Assembly (NCBI GenBank): GCA_007922225.1
Contig: ML679995.1
Location: 5,274,689 to 5,338,688 of the forward strand
Source of the DNA: Emydura subglobosa
Taxonomy: Eukaryota > Chordata > Testudines > Chelidae
Direction of reading: 5' to 3'
DNA: 64,000 bases
In this document: in pieces, positions 54,376-64,000 of the stretch
How positions within the stretch are numbered: the first letter of the stretch is position 1
Layout of the letters: every line of letters begins with the position of its first letter
Notes under the pieces: model-generated
The model's input: only the letters and a program-made list of their open reading frames with translations
Databases searched by the model: none
What the model was told of the DNA's origin: nothing
Program-made: the position numbers and the translations under genes

Positions 54376-55798
54376 ATAATTTGGTGCCTGTGTTCTTTTC
54401 TCTCCTACTGCAGCCTGTTTTTGCTGCACTGTCAGTTTCCCCTTTGCCATTGCTTTTTCTTTTGGAGCGTGGTGAATTTAGCAGCAAGCTACTGTTGAGC
54501 AAAGATCCTTGCTGCATTATACATGAGTTTGGAAACAAGAGGAGTTTGTTCTGAATTCCATTTAGCCTTGTGAACTTTTGCAGGTGAATTTCAGGCCGAT
54601 TTGGCTGAATAAAGCTGAAGTTTGAATTATTGAAACTACAGGGGGTGCTTTGGATCTCCACTGCTGGAAAGGAGGAGAGAGACAGCATTTTATTTTCAGC
54701 CTTATTAAAACTTCTCTATTGAGAGGAAGTCGATCTTTTCAATTGCTCCGAATCCCTAGAGAAATCTCCCACTGATCCCTAAATTGCCAAACTTGCAATC
54801 CTAGAGCAGTTTTTAACCTGCAACAACTGAACGTTTCAAAGTTTTCATATGCCTCTTAAAAGCAGCACAGTCCACACACTACCCTACCTGAATGGACTCT
54901 CTGCAAATTCCCATGGCAGCAATTCCCATGCCACACAGACCTACATGTTGGCACTGAGGGAGAAGGGACACGCCAGCCAGAGGCCACCTCCACTGTGATC
55001 ATGGTTCAGTTCCAAAACTGCTTTGCATTCTCAGCTGACAAGTAGAAATGGGGTCCTGGGCTTCACATATTTTCCTTCAGGGATGCTCCAGCATGAGGCT
55101 GGGAAGATGCAGGTTTGACAAGCAAGGATTCTACTGAAAACCTGAGGCTCATGGGATAGGCTGATGATTACCAGCTCTTTTCTATGGACCAGTTGAGGAT
55201 AGGCAACAGTGGAAATACTGCTGAGGTCCCAGCGCTTAATTCTAAGAAGTGCTTAACCTCCACCTCTCCAGCCCCCTTACAACTCACTGGGGGCTCAATT
55301 CTCTGGGTGGATTTTGAGCCATACATTCCCCACTGTCCTACCAGCCTTTTAGCATGGTGCTTGCCTGCGCTCCATACTGGTTCTGCCCAGCCTTGGCTCA
55401 GAGATGCCCTCTCCTGATGCAAGGTAAAGGGTTGCTTCCCCAGCAGCTGGAGGCTGCAGGTTGGAGAAGTGGGGCTTTATGGCTGGTGAGGCAGCCAGGC
55501 AGGCTGGGATAGCTCCACCCAGAAGGCCCAGCTGACTCCTCCCTCCTCACTACCACATGCTTCTCCAGTTCTTTAAAAACAAAGCATCAGGACTGGACAT
55601 TTTCCAAACACCTCAGGCGGTGGCCAGTGCCCTGAAGGTTAATTATCCTGAGCCAAGGGAACGCCCACAGACACAACTGGTATGGTATAAGCCAGCATGG
55701 CTCTCTTACCTAGCAAACTGGTGCTTCCGAACGCACAATAGGGGAAGCTGAGCAAAGTTCTTGGGTCTGTAGGGAACAATCCTACCCTGGCTGGTGAC
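54376..55798. other. no gene recognised
   Basis: No exon or repeat recognised with confidence. Confidence 0.45.
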
Positions 55799-55799
55799 A

Positions 55800-56035
55800 G
55801 GGTTAGATGAAACCCTGGTATTGAAATCGGGGCCCCATCGCACGGAGGGCTGTACAAACACTAAGTGGGAGACAGCCCCTGCCCTGACTAGCTTACAGTC
55901 TAAATAGACAAGAAAGATAAATGGTGAGAGAAAGGATGTAATAATCGAACACAGAGATTAAGTAGCTTGCCCAAGGCCACACTCCAGACTCCCAGTCTAG
56001 TGACTTCACCAGCAGCACAATCCTTCCTCTATTCT
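55800..56035 (-). repeat. MIR-like SINE with tail, antisense
   Basis: GGGGCCCCATCGCACGGAGG, GCTGTACAAACACTAAGTGG, GACAGCCCCTGCCCTGACTA, GCTTACAGTCTAAATAGACA, then the core: ACACAGAGATTAAGTAGCTT, GCCCAAGGCCACAC, CAGACTCCCAGTCTAGTGA. Same antisense composite as 10915. Confidence 0.7.
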
Positions 56036-58685
56036 ACAATCACAGGCCTCTTTGCCGAGCAGGTAGACAAGGCTGCCGCCCGGGCCCACCTGTGACGGGG
56101 CTTTTCCTCTGCGCTCACCCATCTCGTGGCTTGGACAGGCCACTCCAGCCAAAGTGCGATGTGAGTTTTCCAAACGCCTGTCTGGATTTGACCCAGGGCA
56201 GAGGAGACAGAGGCAGGCAGGGTCAGGAATCAGAAAGGTGAAGAGACAGCCTTCTCCAGGGGGATCCACCAGGAAACTTTCAGCGGCTTGAAAGGAATTC
56301 GCTACCTATTTAAGCAATTCGTGGGTAGGCATAAAAACTCTGCTGGGTTTAAACATTCTCTCTAAGGGGACGGGAATGGATTCGGGATGGGCAGCCTGCC
56401 AGCCACAGAATCAAAATGAATCTTGCAAAGACAAAAGACAACATGGAGTCCAGCAATCTGAAGGCATCAGCAGAGACTTTACCTGTACTTTAGCATTAGC
56501 TGTTCAAAGATGATGAGCGCAAGATTAGCAGCCTTTGTTTTTCAAATCTTAGCTGCCTCCAGTCCCTGGCTTGGAGTTATTCTTTATCTCAATTGCCAGC
56601 TTTGCATGTCATTCAGTTCAACTTAATCGCAAGGATCCACAAATCAAGCGATTTCAGGCTGGGGGCTCTGTTTACAAAGCCTTTTGCATGTCAGCAAATA
56701 GGATTTTCTTACACTTCCTCGTGGACTTAACAAAGACATTTGCTCTCAGTTTACGGAATTTGCATAGTGCAGTTTGGGCATTTCACAGGGTTATTTGTGT
56801 GCACATCTCTTTGATGTAAAAGGCTTCTGATGGTCCACATGAACACGTATGGATTAGTACTGCAAATGCAAGCTTCACCCAGGTCAGGAATCTCAGGAAC
56901 TGAGTTGCCAAGCAGTTAAAAAATTCACAGCCAGAGCCTCAGCTGGTACAAATTATTGTCATCCCAATGAAGGCTGATTTACCCCAGCTGAAAATCTGTC
57001 CCTCCTGTTCACTTCTAACATATCTGAGAGCTGTAGTAAAACATTAACCTAGCCCACTTAGCTTTCCACATTGTTTTAGCTATGCTGAATACTTGTTGAA
57101 GAATTAAATAAAGATGGGATCCAGCCACTAAATTTAAATCTGGATGGAAATCCAGAGTTTGAATACCCTCCAAAATTTGGCGCAAGTTTGGAGCTGGGTT
57201 TTTTGTTTAGTCCATTATAAAGAAATGCACCATTTCTGAACTTTGGCTCTGGAAACACACTTTGGGTCTGAGCATCCTCAGAATCCAGAGGGTAATTGGC
57301 CTCTGAGCTTTTCTTCTGGGCTCCTCTTTAGTGTTAAGTGGATTCATGTCATATTAGCATGGATAAGTAGCGAGATGCAAGCCTCAGAGATGTGTTTTGT
57401 TTATGAATCTAGAATATAAGCAGAACAATGGCCCTTCAAGCCCAGAATTCTTATGTCTCCAGCAGGAATTAATGTCTCTGAGGAATGTGTAAGATTCCAC
57501 GAAGGGTACCATTAAGCACTCCACATTCAATAGTGATAGCTGAGATTCCACAGTGTTTCCTTGTATTTGCCATATCTGAGGGACCACATGGCCACTGCTT
57601 GCTTTTCATTGCTGACCTCCGTCACTGTGCAAAGCTGCATTATGTAGAGATACATTTACGTAGCTGTCGTCACTCTGTCCAACTGTCTGTCTGTCTTTCT
57701 TTCAGGATTAATTACCCACCATTAAAATTCAACCACTTCTGGGGTGGATCGTGGCAGTTGTTTAACACCCCACACTAACAACACACAAGAGTTTAAGGCA
57801 GCAAGTGAAGCAGGATTCTGTTTCCATTTGCCATGATGACTCAAAGGGGAGATAAAGGCTGGCAGGAACTGGAATTTGGCCAGGACAAGGGAACTAAGTC
57901 TCTTCCTATTCCCGAAGTGCCATGGTATTTTTAATGGCCACCAGTGTCTGTTTATGTGCTATAGTCCATACCGACAAGCTGGGGATTGAGCTGTTACAGG
58001 GTACATCTGAGAACTGCCTGCTACAAAGTTGGAAGCTTCATTTATTGCAGTCATTGGAGATTAAAAAGACAGAAGATGGGTTGTTATTGCTCCTCTCCGT
58101 CTTTGGAGAGCGATAGCATTTTATTCAAATCGGCCGGTTTGCCTCTTTCGGGTGATGTGTGCGAACAGCTCATCAGGAGCAGTGCAACCCTGGGTAAATG
58201 AATGAATGACTGATTTAGAAACCCTCTGCCATGACGAGACAAGCTAACTGTTGCTGAACGTCACTGCTCCAGCCTCAGCAACTGATCCCCGCAGATTTGC
58301 AGGCAAATCAGAGACTGAAGAAGAAATAAACCAGGGAAACTTGTTCACATGAATCTCTGCAAACTGAAATGTCTGTGTTCCATCCAATTCCAAAAGGCAC
58401 CTCTGAGTGTTGTCCAGTGGCAACACACACACCTCAGGCCACAACTTGTTTGGGATTGTAGTTGGCCTTAAAAAACTCGGATTGTCTTCGTTTTCTATCA
58501 GCCTGCAATTCAAGGGGATGCTCAGTGGTTGGAAGGCTGTTTGTGAACAGTCACACTGAACAGAAGGAAACAAAAGCAATTGGATTTGAACAAAATCAAA
58601 ACGGAGTGGGTTCATTCGGCAGCCCCAGGATTGTCTTAGATACTCTGAGCTGGGGGCAGGGGGCCTTATGTTAAAAGACACAGAT
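56036..58685. other. no gene recognised; one candidate conserved block
   Basis: 56560-56830 is listed separately. 57110-57285 (AATTTGGCGCAAGTTTGGAG, CATTTCTGAACTTTGGCTCT) may be an old repeat. CTGTCTGTCTGTCTTTCTTT lies near 57680. No exon. Confidence 0.45.
56560..56830. promoter_or_regulatory. candidate conserved block with octamer-like words
   Basis: Three POU-octamer-like words occur in 200 bases: CTTTGCATGTCATTC, TTTTGCATGTCAGCAAAT and GAATTTGCATAGTG. Repeat-free by eye. Suggestive only. Confidence 0.25.
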
Positions 58686-58745
58686 GGCACTCGCGTGCCT
58701 AACTCCCATTGACTTTCCCTTTGCGCCTCTGAAAATCTTGTCCTG
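58686..58745. repeat. fold-back-type repeat, half copy
   Basis: CGTGCCTAACTCCCATTGAC, TTTCCCTTTGCGCCTCTGAA, AATCTTGTCC match one arm of the GCCTAACTCCCATTGA family. Confidence 0.45.
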
Positions 58746-61215
58746 AATGTTTATATTAAAAGGTGGGCGGGGGAGGGCAGGGTGCATGGAAAATGGAATA
58801 AAGACGTGTTCATGGTTGATTCCTCCTAAAGGATGATTCTGCAGAAAACCCCTCCATCCCTTTTCTACCAGACTCATCACCATGTATGAAGAGATAATCA
58901 CCTCTGGAGTTCTCCTACCAATTTACCTGTTGGGAATAACAGTTTACAATGGACAGAACAGCTTAATAGTTTGTTGGGGTTCAGGTATATTCCCATCATT
59001 GAATTCCTCATTTGTAGCACTCAAAGGCCAGAATCAGGACTGAAAAGAGGCAGCCCCTGCCCTGCAGAGAGTAGGTCTCTCCGCTGCGTGTGTGAGGAGA
59101 TGCCTACTATTTCTTTAAAGCTGCAGTGCAGGGGCTGGCCTGGGAAGGTTGTAGCACAGTGGAGGAAAGCAAAGAGAGCAAGACGGAGTCGCGTTAGCAG
59201 TCACACTGGTTTCCTTACTCTAATAAAGTTTCTTGTTCAGTGTGAGAAGAGAAGGATTCTTTCTGTGATTCTTTTCCACTGCCGCATGCTGGTTCCTCCC
59301 TCGATGCAGTGATTATAGATGTGGCACTCTCCCGTAACCCACTGATGTCAGTCTGCGAAGCAGTCAGCTAGAGAATGACACAGGTGCTAAGTGCATACTG
59401 CCTGCCTGGACGCAGGGGAGGGACGAGAGTGGGACCTAAGCGTGGATACTCTCCCCAGGATAGCAATGCAGCATCATGCTGCAATCCAGAACACGGCTGC
59501 AGACAGGTCAGAGCTGGGAACGGAGGATTTCTTTTTTAATAGGAAATCTCTGTAGCTATATTTGATTAAAGCTGGACCTAAAGAGAAACCTCACTTGTAT
59601 ACAGCTCTGTCCCACACGCCTGGTCCAAAAGCACAGGAACGCTTGAACTAACATTTGCGCAGGATTAGAATCTCCACTGACTGTGAGCAGACTAGAGCCT
59701 ATGACATGCAGCTGAGCAGCTCTGATTCCCTCCAGTAGGTGTCAGCATTACACAGACACACAAAATGTATTTGTAATGTGCACACCACACACCATCACTT
59801 TAAATGTGACCACTTTCACAAGTCGCATCTTTCCTTTGCAGTCTGCAAAAGGAAGAGCAATTAGACACAATACAAGCTGCACACACCCACATATCAATCC
59901 ATGCCCATTTACCTATATATCCGTGCAAACATCCCTACATACTGATACAGTAGACGCCATAGAGCCCTCACACAGAAAGTTGTAGGAAAGAAAGTTTTCT
60001 GAGGGATTCATTTCTCCCCTGGCAAGAAGTAGGTTTTGGCTTTGAGAAAAGTTGCTTTTCTTTTACAAATAGGGCCCATTTGTTTTGGCTGTTTTTTAGG
60101 TGTCAAACATAAAAATGAGAAGAGATGTCAGCCGGGGACCCTGGGGGACGGGAAAGACAGAGAGCCTGAAAAATGCTCCCAACACGAGCGGCTTGGTTAA
60201 GCACCGAGAGCTTTGCAGCCGACCAGCCCTTTGGAGAGAAAGATGAATTTCTATCCATTTAAACGTAAATAAGATGAGATGGAGAGAGGAAAAAAAAAAA
60301 ATCCATGAAGGTGAAGAGCTCCTCCCCCACTCTCCCCAGTCATGATAGATGGCTTTTGCTTAAAGTCCTGAGTCTCTCTATGAAGAAAATATCTACAGTG
60401 ATTCTGATGAATAAACATCGAGATCGTCCCATCAGTGGCTTGGTGCCGTTCGAGGAAGAGCTTTGCAATTAAAATAATTCTTTGGCTAGTGTCTCAGAAT
60501 GCCGGTTTGGACAGCCCTTCCCCACGCTCTGCAACAAACAGGGAGTTCTGCAGACACAGGGAATGTAGAAGTCCTTCCCTCCCAAGACAATCCTCCCCAT
60601 GCTCGGGACGGTACTAGCATCTGAACCTGGGACCTATATTACTAACAGAGCGAGCCTCTGCAACTTCCCCTACAGCACCACACCCCCTTAGCTTGCAAGA
60701 CTCAGAAAATCACTGATGGGAACCAGCCACTGGAGGGGGACAAACCCCACACTCTCCCAGCGTTGGTTTAGATTGCATCCAGCAGGTATCGAGGCTGCAG
60801 TGGTGTCTTGGTTCTGCAAATGTCTCCTCACTCTATGGGGGCCAATGGCCAAGGGATCTATGTCAGGGAAGATGGATTGAACTTGCCGGGTCACATCCCT
60901 GTTCTGCCTCTCACACCCCGTCGGGATGTGCAGGGAGCCGCTTTGGGACCGGGCTGCCCACTTGGTGCGGAGACTCTATGCAACAGAACTGGAATCTGGA
61001 ATGGTTCTACTGCACATAGGGCCTTGGCTGGAAGCGGGGGGGGGACACGACACATGACAAGTTTTAGGTGTATGAAACCAAACGATTCCAGGTTCATGTT
61101 CCATCTGGTGTGATCGTTAATCACAATGAATATACACTGATATTCTCGCTGGTCCGCACAGATCTTTACAGCCGTTAGTCACTCTCCGTATGCATTATAT
61201 ACCGAGGAATCCCTG
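58746..61215. other. no gene recognised
   Basis: 59200-59290 contains AATAAAGTTTCTTGTTCAG, which recalls a retroviral LTR poly(A) region, but no LTR boundaries were found. 60287-60300 is an A run. 60615-60690 may be a tRNA-derived SINE remnant in antisense. No exon. Confidence 0.4.
60590..60695 (-). repeat. possible tRNA-derived SINE remnant, antisense
   Basis: On the minus strand GGTCCCAGGTTCAGATGC resembles a polymerase III B box, with GGTGCTGTAGGGGAAGTTGC upstream as a very weak A-box region. Not a tRNA gene: no stems can be drawn with confidence. Confidence 0.25.
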
Positions 61216-61218
61216 CGT

Positions 61219-61341
61219 ACTTGATAATTGCCTGATTCTTTTCATTCCCTCTGAAGCACCTGGCAATGGCCACTGTCGGAAGACAGGATACTGGGCTAGA
61301 TGGACCATGGGTCTGACCCAGTATTGTCATTTTGATGTTAG
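61219..61341 (+). repeat. CR1-like/SINE 3' tail, well preserved
   Basis: CTCTGAAGCACCTGGCAATG, GCCACTGTCGGAAGACAGGA, TACTGGGCTAGATGGACCAT, GGGTCTGACCCAGTATTGTC. The best-conserved copy of this tail type; compare 23376 and 24760. Confidence 0.7.
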
Positions 61342-62900
61342 GTTCTGAAGTGCAGCTGCCTCTGGGGTATAACAAGCCCAACAGTGTGAGCAGTGCAGAT
61401 TATCACTGCACCCCGGATTAGGACAGGAAGTGAAGACGAATACTGCATCCCCTCAGAACTAGGGTTGGCAGAATATAATGGCCCAAGTTGGATTATAGCC
61501 AATACTGGAAACAAACAAACAAACGACTGCTGTGGAACTGTGGCGGTATTTTTCACTGAACACACGGAGTCAGGACTTCTGTTTTACAGCTCATCTGAGA
61601 GACAGCATCTCCAGCCAAGTGCCTCCTGACACTGGCTGAGCGCCCCAGAGGTGACAAGTGAATCACCAACACTGGTTTCTGCAGCAACCTGGTTTTTTCC
61701 CTGCAACTCTTCCATTCCAGGCCTCAACTTGACATTGCTTAAGCTGATGAGATCCGACCAGCTCAGAGCTCGTCAAACTGTGCCCTGGAGAAGCCAGGAT
61801 TTGGCACATCCATACACATCATGGACCTAAAATTAGACATGAGATTTTCTTGATTCCCAAATCAACTTTCAGCAAGAAATACACCCTGTAGCTTTTGGCA
61901 TACTGGCTAGTTGCCCATGTCACCTATCATTCCTAAGGCTGGCTCAGACTCCTGCCCCAATATCCCATTTCATACTGGGAGAATTTCATGTCAAGACAAT
62001 GGGAAATGTCTTAGGAATGTCAAACATACTCTACAAGAGCAAACCACTGGGCCTTCTAGTCTGATTTCCTGGCTGTGACAAATACCTGATGGCTGGAGGA
62101 CATCTTACCAGTAATAACTTGTATTTGTTTCTGTGTAATTTAGTCTTGGTTTCTCCATTTGTTCTCACCTGTCCATCACTGATCTTGTCCATCACAGATG
62201 TGAAGTATTGCGTCTATAAGTGCAGGGTACACAATGATAAGCAGAATGGGGAATGCCAGGGCAATCTCAACCCTATTTCAATGAGAGATTGCCAACCTGT
62301 TACACTTTCCCAATAGCAAGAGCAAAGCCTACGTTAGGAGTATGCAGCTAGACGTTATCAGCATGAAGTTCTCCCTCTCTGTGCATTTTGGTTCCTATAT
62401 TGGCTCCATCTATGATCTAAGTGTGAATCCAAATCTGAGTTTCATGCTTGGTGCCTCTGTCCATACTGGACAGCATCAAAATCCTGGATCCAACCCCCCC
62501 TGATCTGTGTGTGTGTGTGCAGGGCTCTGCATCCTAACTTTGCAGCTTGGGCTTGTGTCTAGTTCAGTGAAAGCATCTGAGGATCTGGATGAAGCCTGCT
62601 CTGCTTGAAGTTTGCTCAGTGTGACCAGTAACCCCGGCACAGTTTCAGAGATTCGACCGGCTCACCAACACTGTGGCATGAAAGAATGGTGGGGAGGAGG
62701 ACTACAAACAAGATATATATATCTATATTCCCATCTCCCAGCCCAACAAACTGCGGCAGAGGCAGCATCAGGCAAGAATGCAAATGTCCATGTCATTTGC
62801 TTCCCAGCATATCAGGAGAATGACAGGTGAGCGCTTCGGTTTGGAATGATTTGCATTTCCAAGCTGAGCAGGGTGACAGTTTGAGTCAGGGCGACAGCAG
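61342..62900. other. no gene recognised; small simple repeats
   Basis: (AAAC)n at about 61510-61523, (GT)n at about 62504-62520, ATATATATCTATAT at about 62713-62728. No exon or named repeat. Confidence 0.45.
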
Positions 62901-62904
62901 GAAA

Positions 62905-63080
62905 CGTTTGTAGCCATATTGGACCTTCAGAAAACATGGACAGGACAGAAAATGTGACATCTCTTATTGGGCCCAACAGAAAGATCCAGTTTGGGGCCAA
63001 AAAAGAGCCCCTTGCCAACACCTGCAGAAAATGTAGGGTAGCTTCTTCGTTGGTCCAATAAAACATATTATATTTTCCTT
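62905..63080. repeat. inverted pair of TTGTAGCCATATTGG / TTGGTCCAATAAAA repeat ends
   Basis: The left part CGTTTGTAGCCATATTGGAC and ATCTCTTATTGGGCCCAACA match the repeat at 11907-12034. The right part TTCGTTGGTCCAATAAAACA is the same motif in the opposite orientation. Probably two truncated copies or a rearranged one. Confidence 0.45.
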
Positions 63081-63695
63081 CTTGTCTGCAAGGGTAATTG
63101 GTTAGGATAGCAAAGAGAAGAATGGGAAAAGAATTTAACATAAGTTGTCTGTCTATCCTTCATCTACCCCGTCACATTCCCTCTCTCACTCTCTGTATAT
63201 GTGTATATTATATACACACTGTTCAGTATAGTATCCTCTGAATTGACACAGACCCTTGCAGAGAAAGAGACATGTCAATTAAGCAGCCATCCCAGGAGGC
63301 TCATGGGACCACACTGTGAAGGGAGATATCCTTTTTAAAATTCTCTTTTCCCTTCCTAAGAAGCTGATTTGCACATTAAGGTCAAGCCATTGTTTCCATC
63401 AGCACTGGCTGCAAAGGAAGCTCATTGCACTCGTTTTAAAAAGATTTTATTGAGAAAAACAAAGATCACTAAAAGGAAGCAGAAAACAGGACTCATTCAG
63501 GACCGGTTCCCCGTTTTCCTTGCAGCATCTTCTGATGTATGATGCCATTTTACAACAATCAAAGTTGTTTTCCCACTGACTGTTTGTGTGCTGCTTGCTG
63601 TTATGTAGAGGGATTTTAACTGGGTGTGGGATGGAAAGACGGGAGGGTGAAGTTCTGCTCTTCATTGGCCTGTGTTTTTTTCCTCAGCCCAAGCA
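63081..63695. other. no gene recognised
   Basis: CTCTCTCACTCTCTGTATAT and a TATATTATATACACAC stretch lie at 63178-63220. No exon. Confidence 0.5.
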
Positions 63696-63826
63696 CAGAG
63701 CTGGTCAAAAAAGGGTCAAGATTTTTGTGAGAATTTCCTCAAAAATGTCATACATTTTTTTTCTCCAAAATTCAAAATGCTGATGAAAAATTTCATCAAA
63801 ATGTTGACACTTTTCTACCAGCCCTA
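63696..63826. mobile_element. hAT-like mini-element, 131 bp
   Basis: Left CAGAGCTGGTCAAAAAAG; right in reverse TAGGGCTGGTAGAAAAG. The interior is AT-rich with TTTTGTGAGAATTTCC and ATGAAAAATTTCATCA. The flanking octamers (CCCAAGCA, TTTAAGAG) agree at only three positions, so the target duplication is unproven. Confidence 0.55.
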
Positions 63827-64000
63827 TTTAAGAGAGACCCTCAGTATGAAAGAGTAAGTCTACAAGGAAGCAGATGGATGGTTGAATGGCCAAGGGCTTT
63901 CTGCTTGTTCTACAGGGTTGGTGGGTTGTCAGCCAACATAACATAGCCTAAAAAGAATGTCACTAACCTGGTCAGAAAGACTTCCCCTCTTCAATATTCT

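Noticed and set aside
58970..59310. Possible retroviral solo LTR around AATAAAGTTTCTTGTTCAG
   Set aside because: No TG...CA boundaries with a matching target duplication and no primer-binding site or viral coding remnant nearby; one poly(A)-signal-like word is not enough.

Overview
The window is vertebrate nuclear DNA without a recognisable gene. The repeat content points to a reptile, most probably a turtle (Testudines); a crocodilian is the main alternative. The pointers are many CR1 LINE fragments ending in the chelonian-type tail (GGTCAGACTAGATGATCA and relatives), MIR/CORE-type SINEs in the reptilian form, short DNA-transposon derivatives, and fold-back repeats built around TTGAAGTCAATGG. 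This assignment uses remembered repeat families, not a database search. All open frames are short. The only convincing protein signal belongs to CR1 reverse transcriptase, so the window is intergenic or lies inside a large intron.

Layout. 1-8.5 kb: two small DNA-transposon remnants (1406-1525, 1757-1874), a long fold-back (1986-2155), a SINE tail and a CR1 tail. 8.5-14 kb: a cluster of hAT-like non-autonomous elements (8542-8914, about 9045-9420, 11376-12080 with another repeat nested in it, about 13345-13690), a MIR, and a (CTAA)n(CA)n microsatellite. 14-24 kb: an antisense CR1 with reverse-transcriptase remnants (15328-16070), a MIR, a Harbinger-like MITE (21486-21769) and a tail-to-tail CR1 pair (21836-22247). 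24-39 kb: a CR1, several MIRs (one split by a hAT-like element with an 8-bp target duplication at 28828-29095), a hAT-like element with target duplication at 32778-32978, and fold-backs. 39-48 kb: the richest part, with a CR1 inserted inside an older CR1 (39945-41800), a (GA)n(GT)n(GA)n tract, and a second inverted CR1 pair (46489-47406). 48-64 kb: sparser repeats, including a CAGT-terminated element at 48651-48957, a Harbinger-like element at 51308-51560 and a small hAT-like element at 63696-63826.

Between the repeats lie AT-rich, apparently single-copy stretches with dense homeodomain-, POU- and TALE-like words (for example 5940-6000, 19110-19230, 22740-22990, 35755-35930, 38700-38860, 52060-52580, 56560-56830). 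They resemble conserved non-coding elements, but only a cross-species alignment can show that. I found no rRNA, tRNA gene, CRISPR array, operon or undescribed gene system. The strongest results are the nested insertions, which give a relative order of transposition, and a set of small TIR elements that can be defined from this window alone.
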